In this document: positions 38,733-48,394 of the stretch, in pieces
Position numbering within the stretch: position 1 is the first letter of the stretch
Layout of the letters: each line of letters begins with the position of its first letter
Assembly (NCBI RefSeq): GCF_014284335.1
Contig: NZ_JACOGF010000013.1
Location: forward strand, 1-64,000
Direction of reading: 5' to 3'
Length of the DNA stretch: 64,000 nucleotides
Source: Undibacterium hunanense
GTDB lineage: Bacteria > Pseudomonadota > Gammaproteobacteria > Burkholderiales > Burkholderiaceae_D
Position numbers and translations under genes: made by a program
The notes under the pieces: generated by a model
What the model was told of the DNA's origin: nothing
Database searches by the model: none
The model's input: the letters and a program-made list of their open reading frames with translations, nothing else

Positions 38733-39191
38733 TTATTCCTGAGAAATATCTTCATTGTCCCGGGGATGCGCCAAAGCCTGTTGTATCAGTTCTTCATCAC
38801 TAATCGCAGGTATTTCATCAAGTTCTTCTGGTGTCGGTTGATCCGCTAATTCAAGTGCGTGTTCACCAAGAAATGCCAGGGGAGTTTGCGTGTTCTCTGG
38901 CGCATCAGTTGGACCGATTTCGTCATTTGTCTGGTGTTCCCCACGATCATCCAGATCATATTCATTGCTGACGCCTTCACATGCCAGGGCTTGCTGCAAT
39001 AAATCATCATCTGATATCGGTGGAAGCTCAGCAAGTTCCTGACCAGTTAAGTCCTCACCATCTGAATTTTGAAAAACCGGCAGACTGGCATTTGTGACTG
39101 TATCTGACGGTGTTTTTGTTTTGCCAGACTTATCCAAATTTTTTAGATAAGCAGCAAAATCGCCATTGTCTGGAGCATCATTATTCATCAT
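38733..39191 (-). CDS. Acidic protein with a duplicated short motif
   Basis: A 152-residue, strongly acidic, probably disordered protein. A segment occurs twice: ELPPISDDDLLQQALACEG near residues 54-72 and EIPAISDEELIQQALAHPRD near 124-143. Each looks like a helical binding motif. There is no signal peptide, membrane segment or known domain. It converges on the methyltransferase gene and lies upstream of nothing obvious. The start uses one of two adjacent ATGs. Confidence 0.65.
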   Translation of the reverse strand: MMNNDAPDNGDFAAYLKNLDKSGKTKTPSDTVTNASLPVFQNSDGEDLTGQELAELPPISDDDLLQQALACEGVSNEYDLDDRGEHQTNDEIGPTDAPENTQTPLAFLGEHALELADQPTPEELDEIPAISDEELIQQALAHPRDNEDISQE

Positions 39192-39247
39192 CTTTAGCGT
39201 CGTTTGGTAGTCCGGATCAGCGCATCAGCAGGTGAGCGCATCAGTTT

Positions 39248-39703
39248 TCATGATTCATGTCCATCATGCATGGGCATGGTATCTGCGCCAGACCTGATCA
39301 GGCCCATGTCACGCACGTTTTTCTGTACCGCGACAGCGGCAAACAGGCTCAGCAAAAATGCCATGGCGAAGAAGCCTTTTTCGCTCCAGTTCAGCGTTGC
39401 ATTCCATAATCCTACGCTCAGCAATAAAATCGACAGGCCCAGAGACAGCCAGCACAAACCAAAATAAATGCCGGTGACCGGTATCCCTTCCAGCTTGTCG
39501 CGCACCGATTTTTGCAGCGACACGGCAGAAAACAAGCCATACATCAGTAGCGTGAAATAATAGCCTTTTTCGTTCAATTGCATGGCTGCATTCCAGACGC
39601 CAGCCAGGTAGGTGATGCCACCGATAAACAAGGCTGCCCATGATGCGCCGACAAAGGCACCGGTTGGTTGTTGAGGCTGAGGTTTCAAGTAGGGCTCCTT
39701 CAT
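39248..39703 (-). CDS. yiaA: YiaA/YiaB family inner membrane protein
   Basis: The 151-residue protein has four predicted helices made of two repeats of the YiaAB unit; each repeat contains G.WNA...(N/S)EKG.(F/Y)F followed by SLQKSVRD or AVQKNVRD at the cytoplasmic end. This is the two-domain YiaA layout. Function is unknown; it is a small inner-membrane protein of the cell envelope. Confidence 0.88.
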   Translation of the reverse strand: MKEPYLKPQPQQPTGAFVGASWAALFIGGITYLAGVWNAAMQLNEKGYYFTLLMYGLFSAVSLQKSVRDKLEGIPVTGIYFGLCWLSLGLSILLLSVGLWNATLNWSEKGFFAMAFLLSLFAAVAVQKNVRDMGLIRSGADTMPMHDGHES

Positions 39704-39951
39704 GGTGAATGAAATTCGTCAACAAGCTTGTACCGGATTCGCCAGATTTTTGCAATATGACAAGTCAGGCTAGTGCAAAATAAGATGCGTAACGATGAAA
39801 AAATCAGCAGCAATATATCTTTTTGCACGGTGATTTTAGGTTGCCCGATATATTTTTGGTATATGGACAAAACTATTTCCTTCGCGTATGGTCTCAAATC
39901 CTTAAGCTTGCGCTTATCCCTTATTTTCCGCATCTTACCTGGAGTCAAACA

Positions 39952-40896
39952 ATGTCTTTACGTTTTGCTGTTCCACATGCCCGAAAATTACTGATTGCCC
40001 ATCTGCTTGCCAGCCTCACGGCGGCGGGTCTTGCCCAGGCTGCGCCTGTTGCTGCCAAGGCTGCACCGCTTAAATCAAAACAGACGATGGCGGATTTAAT
40101 CAAGGCTTCCAGTGCGACTGACTGGCGCCCTTTGAATCCAGACAATACCTTGTATATGGAACTGGAAAAAGGCCGTGTCGTGATTGAACTGGCGCCGGAT
40201 TTTGCGCCCAATCATGCACAAAACATCAAGGCACTGGTGCGGGAGGGGTATTTTGATGGCCTGGCCATCGTGCGCTCACAAGAAAATTATGTCGCGCAAT
40301 GGGCAGATCCGGATGAGAAGCGGGAAATAAAAACTGCCAAACGCAAACTGGATGGTGAATTTACGGTCAAATATGCATCCAGCCTGCCTTTTACACGTTT
40401 GCCTGATGTCGATGGTTTTGCTCCGCAAGTCGGACATGCTAATGGTTTTCCGGCCGGGCGTGATCCTAAAGCAGGTACTGCGTGGCTGACCCATTGTTAT
40501 GCCAGCGTTGGTGTCGCACGTGGTACGGAATCGAATAGTGGTGATGGTACTTCCCTGTATGTTGTCACCGGCCATGCGCCAAGGCAGCTGGACAGAAACA
40601 TCACTGTGGTGGGTCGTGTCATGCAGGGCATGGAATTATTGACGACGCTGCCGCGTGGCAAAGGTAATCTGGGCTTTTATGAAAAAGCGGAAGAGCGCAC
40701 GCCTATCAAATCCATCAAGATTGCGGCTGATGTGCCCGAAGCAGAACGCAGCAAGCTGGAAATCATACGTACGGATACTGCGACCTTCAAATCCATCGTT
40801 GAAGCACAAAGAAATCGTGGCGGCGACTGGTATAAAGTACCGGCAGGCTATATCGATCTGTGTAATGTACCAGTACCGGTACGCGCACAGAAATAA
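39952..40896 (+). CDS. Periplasmic cyclophilin-type peptidyl-prolyl isomerase
   Basis: A 314-residue protein with a signal peptide (MSLRFAVPHARKLLIAHLLAS, cleavage near QAA). The mature part has a cyclophilin domain: NTLYMELEKGRVVIELAPDFAPNHAQNI, YFDGLAIVRSQENYVAQWADP and RNITVVGRVMQGMELLTTLPRG. It is longer than simple cyclophilins (PpiA about 190), with an insert in the middle and a C-terminal extension. It would speed Pro isomerisation during periplasmic folding. The ATG at 39952 is chosen because it gives the signal peptide and has a GGAG site. Confidence 0.88.
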   Translation: MSLRFAVPHARKLLIAHLLASLTAAGLAQAAPVAAKAAPLKSKQTMADLIKASSATDWRPLNPDNTLYMELEKGRVVIELAPDFAPNHAQNIKALVREGYFDGLAIVRSQENYVAQWADPDEKREIKTAKRKLDGEFTVKYASSLPFTRLPDVDGFAPQVGHANGFPAGRDPKAGTAWLTHCYASVGVARGTESNSGDGTSLYVVTGHAPRQLDRNITVVGRVMQGMELLTTLPRGKGNLGFYEKAEERTPIKSIKIAADVPEAERSKLEIIRTDTATFKSIVEAQRNRGGDWYKVPAGYIDLCNVPVPVRAQK

Positions 40897-40937
40897 GTTG
40901 TTTGCGGTGAGTTTGGCAGGTTAAAGAAGTAAACGAG

Positions 40938-40975
40938 AATGCAGGCACAGAAAAATTTCTGGCCTGCATTTTTAC
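40938..40975. terminator. Bidirectional terminator
   Basis: The stem AATGCAGGC (40938-40946) pairs with 40962-40970 and is followed by T residues on the plus strand. It lies between the converging cyclophilin and small membrane-protein genes. Confidence 0.75.
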
Positions 40976-40994
40976 TTTTCCACAGTGAGATTGA

Positions 40995-41336
40995 TCAGGC
41001 AGTCTGGTCAGGCGTGCCTGCCTGTTTTGCTTTGGTAGACAGGGTAGTGACGTCAATGCCGTTTCTCATTGCTTCCAGTCCTGGTGGTTCGGCATTAAAC
41101 CAAAGCCAGCCGAGATCAGTAGCGCCATTGTTGAGGCTCCATTGCTTGAATTCGCCAGTGATATACACACTGACTATGCCCAGCGCAAGAACAGCAATCA
41201 TGACGATGGCAGAAAAATACGCCATTTTGAACAGCGATGCGCCAGGAAAGGCGCTGTATGCAAATGTCATCAACAATCCCATAATGGCCAGGATGCAGAC
41301 GGCAAGTTTGATGATGGTGATACGCAATTGGGACAT
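40995..41336 (-). CDS. Small two-helix membrane protein
   Basis: A 113-residue protein with two clear membrane helices (about residues 10-30 and 38-60) and a soluble C-terminal tail of ~50 residues with several Trp and Gly (QWSLNNGATDLGWLWFNAEP). No family recognised. It is monocistronic, between a terminator and the tas-like gene, with no obvious partner. Confidence 0.65.
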   Translation of the reverse strand: MSQLRITIIKLAVCILAIMGLLMTFAYSAFPGASLFKMAYFSAIVMIAVLALGIVSVYITGEFKQWSLNNGATDLGWLWFNAEPPGLEAMRNGIDVTTLSTKAKQAGTPDQTA

Positions 41337-41483
41337 CTCGGTTCTCCGGTAAAAGGATCAATAGGCGTTTGTTGCAATTGCAACTTCATTCTACGCCATA
41401 TTTACCGGATGTGTCGAATCTGCCTGACAGTAGGCAACAACGGCCCAACTGCCCGGCAGAAAGTTGCTTTACCCTGGTATTAT

Positions 41484-42527
41484 TTATTGCCCGGGATTTT
41501 GGAGTTCTTCATGGATCTGGTTGATTCCTGCAATCAGTTCATCATTGAGACTGATTTCGAGGGCATCAATGTTTTCTTTCAATTGGGCCAGATTGGTCGC
41601 GCCGATGATGGTGCTGGCGACGAACCAGCGTGAATAGCACCAGGCCAATGCCAACTGGCTGGGTGTCAGGCCGTTGGCACGTGCCAGTTCTGCATAACGT
41701 TTGCTGGCAGCAAACACGCTGGCACGCAGGTAGCGCGGGCTCCAGCTGGGTGGGAACAGGGTCAGGCGACCAGGAGCCTGGGCATTATCCGTATATTTGG
41801 CACTGAGTTGACCAAAGGCCAGCGGGCTATAGGCCAGCAAGCCGACTTTTTCACGGTAACAGGTTTCATCCAGACCCTGTTCAAAAGAACGGTTCACCAG
41901 GTTGTAGGCATTCTGTATGCTGGCGATGCGCGGTGCACCTTGCAGGTCGGCCTGTTTGACAAATTCGCTGACACCCCAGGCACTCTCGTTTGATACGCCA
42001 AAAGCACGAATCTTGCCTTCCTTCACCAGCGCATGCAAGACAGCCACGGTATCGGCAATGGCTGTGCACGGGCGTTCCAGTTCAGGATTGAACTGTTTTT
42101 GACCAAAGATGGGAACATTGCGGCTGGGCCAGTGCAATTGATACAGATCGATATAGTCAGTCTGCAAGCGTTGTAGGCTGGTTTCTACTGCTGCGCGCAG
42201 GTTTTTTTCATTCAGGTCTGTCTCACCATTACGCATCCAGTTCATGCCGCGCGACGGGCCGGCTGCCTTGGTCGCCAGTATGATGTCACTGCGCCTGCCG
42301 GATTTTTTCAGCCAGCTGCCTATGTATTGTTCTGTCCTGCCCTGGGTTTCGGCGCGTGGCATGACGGGATACATTTCAGCCGTATCGATAAAATTGATAC
42401 CGCGTTCCAGCGCATAGTCCAGCTGTTCATGTGCCTGTGCTTCGGTATTCTGTTCGCCAAAGGTCATGGTGCCCAGGCAGATCGTGCTTACATTTAACTG
42501 GCTGTCGCCTAAAAGTACTTTTTTCAT
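41484..42527 (-). CDS. tas: NADP(H)-dependent aldo/keto reductase, Tas-like
   Basis: The 347-residue TIM-barrel oxidoreductase has the Tas-type start KVLLGDSQLNVSTICLGTMTFGEQNTEAQAHEQLDYA, catalytic Asp-Tyr in FIDTAEMYP near residue 50, and Lys in ATKAAGPSRGMNW near 90. It reduces aldehydes or ketones; the natural substrate is uncertain. It lies 19 bases after pyrD and is likely co-transcribed with it. Confidence 0.9.
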   Translation of the reverse strand: MKKVLLGDSQLNVSTICLGTMTFGEQNTEAQAHEQLDYALERGINFIDTAEMYPVMPRAETQGRTEQYIGSWLKKSGRRSDIILATKAAGPSRGMNWMRNGETDLNEKNLRAAVETSLQRLQTDYIDLYQLHWPSRNVPIFGQKQFNPELERPCTAIADTVAVLHALVKEGKIRAFGVSNESAWGVSEFVKQADLQGAPRIASIQNAYNLVNRSFEQGLDETCYREKVGLLAYSPLAFGQLSAKYTDNAQAPGRLTLFPPSWSPRYLRASVFAASKRYAELARANGLTPSQLALAWCYSRWFVASTIIGATNLAQLKENIDALEISLNDELIAGINQIHEELQNPGQ

Positions 42528-42546
42528 AGTTGCTTTTTATCTCAAT

Positions 42547-43593
42547 TTATTTGTTTAGCCGTATAGCGTCGGCGCATTCCTTAACCAATGCCGGTCCTTG
42601 ATAAATCAGGCCAGAATACAATTGAACCAGTGCCACACCCGCCTGCATTTTCGTCACCGCATCGGCGCCAGAGAAAATTCCGCCCACACCGATGATGGGC
42701 AATTCATTTCCCAGTTCTGCCTTCAGGGCACGTATGACGCGATTGGATGCTTCAAACACCGGTTTGCCCGACAGGCCGCCAGCTTCTTCTGCATGCGGCA
42801 AGCCTTGCACCGCGTCACGGGTAATCGTGGTGTTGGTGGCGATGACCCCATCGAGCTTGTGGCGCAGCAGGGCTTCGGCAATGGTCTTGATCTGTTCTGC
42901 ATCAATATCCGGTGCAATTTTAAGTGCAACCGGCACATAGCGCTTGTGCTCGTCTGCCAGACGCAATTGGGCTTCCTTTAATTGTGACAGCAAGGCATCC
43001 AGCTCGCTGGCACCCTGCAATTGCCGCAGATTCTTGGTGTTGGGTGAAGAGATGTTCACCGTCACATAACTGGCATAAGGGTAGACCCTGGACAGACAAT
43101 GCAGGTAATCGTCGGCTGCGCGTTCTATCGGCGTGTCAGCATTTTTACCTATGTTTAACCCCAATACGCCTTGCTTGTCCTGATAAAAGCGTGATGCCTG
43201 TACGTTGTTGACAAAGGCATCCACACCACTGTTATTGAAACCCATGCGGTTGATGATGGCTTCAGCCTGCGGCAGGCGAAACATGCGCGGCTTGGGATTG
43301 CCCGCCTGCGCCCGTGGCGTCACTGTGCCGATTTCAATGGAGCCAAAACCCAGCGCTGCCAGGCCATCAATGTAAGCGCCATCCTTATCCAGGCCAGCAG
43401 CCAGGCCGACAGGGTTGGGGAAACGTACGCCCATGACCGTGCGTGCGTCATCGGTGGGTTTGCTGCCCAGCAGGCCACCCAGGCCCAGTTTGCTGGCACG
43501 TTGCAGTGCGGGTAAGGTCAGGTGATGTGCATTTTCCGGGTCCATGGCAAACAGGGCAGGGCGGACCAGAGAATAAAGAAGTTTCGCGGACAT
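42547..43593 (-). CDS. pyrD: Dihydroorotate dehydrogenase (quinone), class 2
   Basis: The 348-residue FMN enzyme of pyrimidine synthesis oxidises dihydroorotate with membrane quinones. The N-terminal helical extension ([27 protein letters not shown]) marks class 2. [11 protein letters not shown], the [14 protein letters not shown] loop with the catalytic Ser, and [13 protein letters not shown] are present. It is the third gene of aat-bpt-pyrD. Confidence 0.96.
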   Translation of the reverse strand: MSAKLLYSLVRPALFAMDPENAHHLTLPALQRASKLGLGGLLGSKPTDDARTVMGVRFPNPVGLAAGLDKDGAYIDGLAALGFGSIEIGTVTPRAQAGNPKPRMFRLPQAEAIINRMGFNNSGVDAFVNNVQASRFYQDKQGVLGLNIGKNADTPIERAADDYLHCLSRVYPYASYVTVNISSPNTKNLRQLQGASELDALLSQLKEAQLRLADEHKRYVPVALKIAPDIDAEQIKTIAEALLRHKLDGVIATNTTITRDAVQGLPHAEEAGGLSGKPVFEASNRVIRALKAELGNELPIIGVGGIFSGADAVTKMQAGVALVQLYSGLIYQGPALVKECADAIRLNK

Positions 43594-43679
43594 GAAATTA
43601 TGAGGGGAATAAAAGGTGAAAAAATAATGATGGTGAATGTGGCGGATGCACAGGCCTGCATCGGACGATCAATAACGCG

Positions 43680-44411
43680 TCAAACCTCGCGCAATGTCTG
43701 CCAGCGTCCCTGCATCAAGGCATCCAGTGGCCGGAAATTGGTTTTGTAAGCCATCTTGGGGCTGGCCGCAATCCAGTAACCCAGATACACATACGGCAGC
43801 TTCAACAGCCGGGTTTGCTCTATCTGCCACAGTACATTGTAGGTACCGTAAGATGCCGACATATCGTCCGGGTCATAAAAGGTGTAGACCGAAGACAGGC
43901 CATCAGTCAGTACGTCGATAATGCTGACCATGCGCAAGACCTGCTGCTCATCCCTGAACTCGACCAGGCGGGTATTCACACGGCTTTGCAGCAGGAATTG
44001 CGCATACTGGTCACGGCTGTCATGATCCATGCCACCACCGGCATGGCGTTCGCCCTGATAGCGCTGGTAGAGTTCATAATGTTCTTGCGCATAGCTGAGG
44101 CTGGTGACACGCGCAGTCAGCCCGGTATGTTTTTTCCAGGCGCGACGCTGGCTGCGGTTGGTTTCAAATTCCTGCACACGTATGCGTACCGGCGTGCACG
44201 CCTGGCAGGTATCGCAATGCGGCCTATAGATGAAAATGCCACTGCGCCGGAAACCACTTTTCACCAGTTCTGAATACGCATCCGCATTGATCAGATGGGC
44301 AGGCGTTGCTACCTGCGAGCGCGCCTGCAAGCCTTCCAGATAACTGCAAGGGTAGGGCGCTGTCGCATAAAACTGTATGCTGGCGAAAGGTAGCTCGTTT
44401 AGTTGGGTCAC
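43680..44411 (-). CDS. bpt: Aspartate/glutamate leucyltransferase (ATE-type)
   Basis: A 243-residue aminoacyl-tRNA-protein transferase that adds Leu to N-terminal Asp or Glu of proteins and feeds the ClpAS N-degron pathway. It has the N-terminal [19 protein letters not shown] segment, the Cys cluster [15 protein letters not shown] and the C-terminal [17 protein letters not shown]. An upstream ATG at 44438 is in frame, but I choose GTG at 44411: it gives a family-like TQLNELPF start and overlaps the aat stop codon as GTGA. It is translated in coupling with aat. Confidence 0.93.
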   Translation of the reverse strand: MTQLNELPFASIQFYATAPYPCSYLEGLQARSQVATPAHLINADAYSELVKSGFRRSGIFIYRPHCDTCQACTPVRIRVQEFETNRSQRRAWKKHTGLTARVTSLSYAQEHYELYQRYQGERHAGGGMDHDSRDQYAQFLLQSRVNTRLVEFRDEQQVLRMVSIIDVLTDGLSSVYTFYDPDDMSASYGTYNVLWQIEQTRLLKLPYVYLGYWIAASPKMAYKTNFRPLDALMQGRWQTLREV

Positions 44412-45124
44412 AGACTGATCTTGTTGGTGATGGTCCAATTGCTAATGGCTGGCAGGGCGGTGGCATGTTCCAGTCGGCGCAAAAACTCGCTGCGTGCAAT
44501 CGGTTTTGCGCCCAGAGATGCCAGATGCCCTGTCTCTTGCTGGCAGTCTATCATTTTCACGTCATGTTCACGCAAGAAAAATACCAGATGGGTCAGCGCT
44601 ATTTTGGATGCGTCGGTAACCCTGGCAAACATGGATTCACCATAGAACATGCGCCCTATGCAAACACCATACGCCCCGCCCACCAGTTCACCATCCAGCC
44701 ACACCTCTGCCGAATGGGCATACCCCTGTTTGTGCAAATCACAATAACCCGCCACGATGCCTTCTGAAATCCAGGTGCCTTCCCTGTCTTTGCGTGGTGC
44801 TGCACAGGCGCGCATGACCTGTTCAAAGGCGGTATCAAAGCGTAGCTGCCAGCGGTCATCCTTGCTGACCTGGCGCAGGCGTTTTTTCAGACTGGCGGAT
44901 ACCTTAAAGTCTTGCACTTGTAACACCATGCGCGGGTCGGTAGACCACCAGAGTATTGGCTGCCCTTCAGAAAACCACGGGAAAATACCATTCCGGTAGG
45001 CATACAGCAGGCGGCTGGCCGATAAATCAGCGCCCGCTGCCAGCAAACCTGCGGCACCGTCTTTCTCTGTCAGCGCCGTGCTGGGGTGGGGGAAGGGGCT
45101 ATCCGTTTCCAGCCAGGGGATCAC
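44408..45124 (-). CDS. aat: Leucyl/phenylalanyl-tRNA-protein transferase
   Basis: The 238-residue enzyme adds Leu or Phe to N-terminal Arg or Lys of proteins, the other entry point to the ClpAS N-degron route. It has [50 protein letters not shown], then [27 protein letters not shown] and GESMFAR. With bpt it makes a two-enzyme N-end-rule unit. It is divergent from amtB. Confidence 0.96.
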   Translation of the reverse strand: MIPWLETDSPFPHPSTALTEKDGAAGLLAAGADLSASRLLYAYRNGIFPWFSEGQPILWWSTDPRMVLQVQDFKVSASLKKRLRQVSKDDRWQLRFDTAFEQVMRACAAPRKDREGTWISEGIVAGYCDLHKQGYAHSAEVWLDGELVGGAYGVCIGRMFYGESMFARVTDASKIALTHLVFFLREHDVKMIDCQQETGHLASLGAKPIARSEFLRRLEHATALPAISNWTITNKISL

Positions 45125-45243
45125 GCTGCCATCCCATGGGTATGCACCAAAAAAACGCCATCTTTCGGTGCGCAGAAGTGCAAGAGAAAACCGCTCAAAC
45201 TTAAATTCTTCATTAAATCAATCACTTATCAATTTGCACCAAA

Positions 45244-45260
45244 TTGGAATGTATTTTGCT
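45244..45260 (+). promoter_or_regulatory. Sigma-54-type promoter of amtB with NtrC-like half-sites
   Basis: TTGGAATGTATTTTGCT has GG and GC at the exact -24/-12 spacing and matches the TTGC-T side well; the -24 side lacks the CAC. TGCACCA repeats, the NtrC half-site, occur at 45235 (TGCACCAAATTGG) and 45268. The start codon is 53 bases downstream. Nitrogen control of an ammonium transporter is expected from other proteobacteria, which supports this reading. Confidence 0.5.
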
Positions 45261-45312
45261 TTATCAGTGCACCACATCCATAAATCTGCACTTTTATTGG
45301 GAGACTTTTTGC

Positions 45313-46515
45313 ATGACTGCACAAAATAGTAGCGCCGATGCATTGTTTATCTTGCTGGGCGCCATCATGATTCTAGCAATGCATGCTGGCTTTGCGTTTT
45401 TAGAATTAGGCACGGTACGCAAGAAAAACCAGGTCAATGCCCTGGTCAAGATACTTGTTGATTTTGCCGTATCCACCATTGCCTACTTCTTTGTGGGTTA
45501 TACCGTCGCTTATGGCGTACAGTTTTATTCCGGTGCCGAGCTGCTGGTTGCCAAAAACGGTTTTGAACTGGTCAAATTCTTTTTCTTGCTGACCTTTGCC
45601 GCTGCCATACCTGCCATTATCTCAGGTGGTATTGCCGAACGGGCAAAATTCCATCCACAACTGATTGCTACCGCCTTGCTGGTCGGTATTTTGTATCCCT
45701 TCTTTGAAGGCATCGCCTGGAACCAGCGTTTCGGCATACAGGCCTGGCTGAAGGCTGCATTTTCTCAAGAATTTCATGATTTTGCCGGTTCTGTCGTTGT
45801 GCATGCCTTTGGTGGCTGGGTTGCCTTGCCCGCCGTCCTGCTGCTGGGCGCACGTCGTGGCCGGTATATGAAAAATGGCGCGATTGCCGCTCATCCGCCT
45901 TCCAGCATTCCTTTCCTGGCCCTGGGTGCATGGATACTGACGGTAGGCTGGTTCGGCTTCAACGTCATGAGTGCACAAACGCTGGACAAAATGAATGGCC
46001 TGGTTGCCATTAATTCCCTCATGGCCATGGTCGGCGGTACGCTGGTAGCGTTCTTGATGGGCAAGAATGACCCCGGCTTCGTCTATAACGGCCCGCTGGC
46101 TGGCCTGGTGGCGGTCTGTGCCGGTTCCGACCTTATGCATCCGCTGGGTGCACTTGTCACCGGTGGCATCGCTGGTGCCATCTTTGTCTGGATGTTTACC
46201 TGGACCCAGAATAAATGGAAGGTGGACGATGTTTTGGGTGTCTGGCCTCTGCATGGTCTGTGCGGTGCCTGGGGTGGTATCGCCGCCGGTATTTTCGGCA
46301 TGAAGTCTTTGGGCGGTCTGGGTGGCGTCAGCTTCATGTCGCAACTGCTGGGCACCTTGATGGGTGTGGCGATTGCGTTTGCTGGCGGCTATGTCATCTA
46401 TGCCAGTCTGAAGAAACTCATAGGCATACGCCTGGACCCGGAAGAAGAATTTGAAGGTGCAGATTTGTCTATCCACAAAATTTCATCCACTGCTGAACGC
46501 GAAACCAGTTGGTAA
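45313..46515 (+). CDS. amtB: Ammonium transporter (Amt family)
   Basis: A 400-residue membrane protein with about 11 helices. The conserved pore residues are present: Asp156 with His164 in the VVVHAFGGW segment, and His314 in WPLHGLCGAWGG, the twin-His pair. It carries ammonium across the inner membrane. There is no N-terminal signal peptide before MTAQNSSADALF. The ATG at 45313 is chosen because earlier in-frame sequence is not family-like and carries the promoter. No glnK is adjacent, which is unusual since amtB is generally paired with it. Confidence 0.93.
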   Translation: MTAQNSSADALFILLGAIMILAMHAGFAFLELGTVRKKNQVNALVKILVDFAVSTIAYFFVGYTVAYGVQFYSGAELLVAKNGFELVKFFFLLTFAAAIPAIISGGIAERAKFHPQLIATALLVGILYPFFEGIAWNQRFGIQAWLKAAFSQEFHDFAGSVVVHAFGGWVALPAVLLLGARRGRYMKNGAIAAHPPSSIPFLALGAWILTVGWFGFNVMSAQTLDKMNGLVAINSLMAMVGGTLVAFLMGKNDPGFVYNGPLAGLVAVCAGSDLMHPLGALVTGGIAGAIFVWMFTWTQNKWKVDDVLGVWPLHGLCGAWGGIAAGIFGMKSLGGLGGVSFMSQLLGTLMGVAIAFAGGYVIYASLKKLIGIRLDPEEEFEGADLSIHKISSTAERETSW

Positions 46516-46527
46516 GAAACGACGAAA

Positions 46528-46565
46528 AAAATGGGCGATCAATTCATTCAATTCGCCCATTTCTT
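46528..46565 (+). terminator. Rho-independent terminator of amtB
   Basis: The stem AAATGGGCGA (46529-46538) pairs with TCGCCCATTT (46553-46562), followed by T-rich sequence. It lies just past amtB and before the converging NUDIX gene. Confidence 0.85.
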
Positions 46566-46592
46566 ATTTCTGCCTGCCAATCTCAGGTTTGT

Positions 46593-47165
46593 TTATCCGC
46601 CGTGCCGCATCGGTTTGAAAATATCATGTGCATGCAATTCGTATTGCCCGCCCTGTTGTACCTGCGCCAGATTGGCAAAGAAAAACTTTAACGTATGTGT
46701 CGTGGTAGGGAAGGCGATGTCTTCCCATGGGATCTGTTCTTCAGAGAATAGCGCCACTTCCAGACTCTCCACGCCGGCCGCATAATTCAGGTCAAGCAGC
46801 GTGGCGCGATAAAACAGATGGACCTGATGTACATGTGGCACGTTCAGAATCGAAAACAGTTCATGCAATCTGATATTTGCACCGGCCTCTTCTTCAGTTT
46901 CACGCTGCGCCGCCTGTGACGTAGTCTCATTGTTTTCCATAAAGCCGGCAGGCAGCGTCCAGTAGCCCAGGCGCGGCTCAATTGCACGCTTGCACAGCAA
47001 GACCTTGGTCACGCCATCTTCTTCCCATACGGGAATAGACCCAACCACCATCTTCGGGTTTTGATAATGGATAGTGCCGCAAGCCGGACAGACAAAACGT
47101 TCACGGGTGTCATCGGCAGGAATTTGCAAGACGACTGGGGACGCACATTCAGAACAGAATTTCAT
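46593..47165 (-). CDS. Zinc-ribbon NUDIX hydrolase
   Basis: A 190-residue protein with an N-terminal zinc ribbon (CSEC and CPAC pairs near residues 4-30) and a complete Nudix box, GFMENNETTSQAAQRETEEEAG, near residue 79. This layout is NudC/ADP-ribose pyrophosphatase-like, acting on NADH or related dinucleotides. The frame is open well upstream through the tRNA region, but the ATG at 47165 is the family start. It is divergent from the initiator tRNA. Confidence 0.88.
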   Translation of the reverse strand: MKFCSECASPVVLQIPADDTRERFVCPACGTIHYQNPKMVVGSIPVWEEDGVTKVLLCKRAIEPRLGYWTLPAGFMENNETTSQAAQRETEEEAGANIRLHELFSILNVPHVHQVHLFYRATLLDLNYAAGVESLEVALFSEEQIPWEDIAFPTTTHTLKFFFANLAQVQQGGQYELHAHDIFKPMRHGG

Positions 47166-47292
47166 GAGAAAAAGAGTGAAAATTGGCGAATCCTCAGAGT
47201 GTAACACCTGTCCGCCCAACTGCTGCAATAGTCCGAATCCCATAAAAGGATTGCGCAGAGCAGCAAAACAATGTATAGTTTCATTCTTCAGA

Positions 47293-47369
<77 letters not shown>

Positions 47370-47375
47370 AGTTTT

Positions 47376-47408
47376 AAGCCCTTGATCAGAAATGATCAAG
47401 GGCTTTTT
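47376..47408 (+). terminator. Terminator of the tRNA-fMet gene
   Basis: A perfect 13-bp stem AAGCCCTTGATCA (47376-47388) pairs with 47393-47405 around a GAAA loop and is followed by T residues. It lies 6 bases after the tRNA. Confidence 0.92.
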
Positions 47409-47506
47409 GCTTTGCTACTGATGCTAAAAGCCTTTCGGCATTGTACATTTCAGTAATTTGGACTATTCAAGCAGTTGTAAATTTCACCAACATGTTTTTG
47501 AGGCAT

Positions 47507-48235
47507 CTATTTAATCAAGACGGTTTTCGTTATTTTTAATGATTGCAAGTAAAGCCCTCGCCAATGCGCAAGTAACGCACGCGGAAAAGAAAAAGTGACA
47601 GCCACTTTATCAAGATATCTAAAGCTTCCCGCACATGGTCCATTAGCTGCCAGACATCCAATCAAAATAGGTCTCCCATCAACTGCTCTAAAATTCTCAT
47701 CCATCGGAAGGTAGTAATAATTGCCTGCATGTTGACCACTTTGGTATGTAGCATATTCAAACAATCTTAAGTCTTCACGAACCACGGTTTTTGATGAATT
47801 CTTTTTTATATTAGCGATTTGATCTTGTTCCCACGCATCATTTTTTATGTCATTAGTCGCACCAAATTGCAACTGTAAAATTCCAATTATTTTTTTTGTC
47901 GATTGCACTTTTGATGAACTAAATTCCATGTCGTCTGTGATATCCAAACTTATGCTAGCGCTGTATGCATATCCTTTTCGAATTGATTGAGGATTTGGGC
48001 CATGTGTATTTGGTGTTTCGACAGATACTCGAAATTCTTCCGGAAAACGTAATTTCGCTTGATTCTTATTTTCATCTTTAATCAACACTATTTCGTTAAC
48101 AGTTCTCCCGTCATTAACAATGCCATGCAACCTAAGATATTCACTTGTATTTGACATTACCGGTTTTTGTTCGCATCCTGCCATCAAAAGTACGGGTGCA
48201 AATAGGCAAAGAATCGATGAAGATAATCTTTTCAT
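47507..48235 (-). CDS. Putative lipoprotein of unknown function
   Basis: A 242-residue protein with a clear lipoprotein signal peptide ending LLMAGC (Cys near residue 21). The mature part is soluble and mostly beta-like. No domain recognised. The ATG at 48235 is chosen because it puts the signal peptide at the N-terminus; 11 extra upstream codons lack one. It begins the A/T-rich accessory stretch and lies 160 bases after the gene fragment next to the IS21 element. Confidence 0.75.
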   Translation of the reverse strand: MKRLSSSILCLFAPVLLMAGCEQKPVMSNTSEYLRLHGIVNDGRTVNEIVLIKDENKNQAKLRFPEEFRVSVETPNTHGPNPQSIRKGYAYSASISLDITDDMEFSSSKVQSTKKIIGILQLQFGATNDIKNDAWEQDQIANIKKNSSKTVVREDLRLFEYATYQSGQHAGNYYYLPMDENFRAVDGRPILIGCLAANGPCAGSFRYLDKVAVTFSFPRALLAHWRGLYLQSLKITKTVLIK

Positions 48236-48394
48236 AGTTATCGGTGTTTCGTTAAAAACTGTTTCCATTCACTCACTGACAATTGCCTCGAATAGCTTCT
48301 GAATTTCATTTCCTGATTTTTTAAAGCGACAGTATTTTTTCAATTTATAGGTCGAGGTGGCATGTCGAGCACGGATGCAGTATTGTCCGAGAAC

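Noticed and set aside
45622-46476. 284-codon ORF antisense to amtB
   Set aside because: Rich in Gln/Thr/His from the reverse of membrane-helix codons; not a gene.
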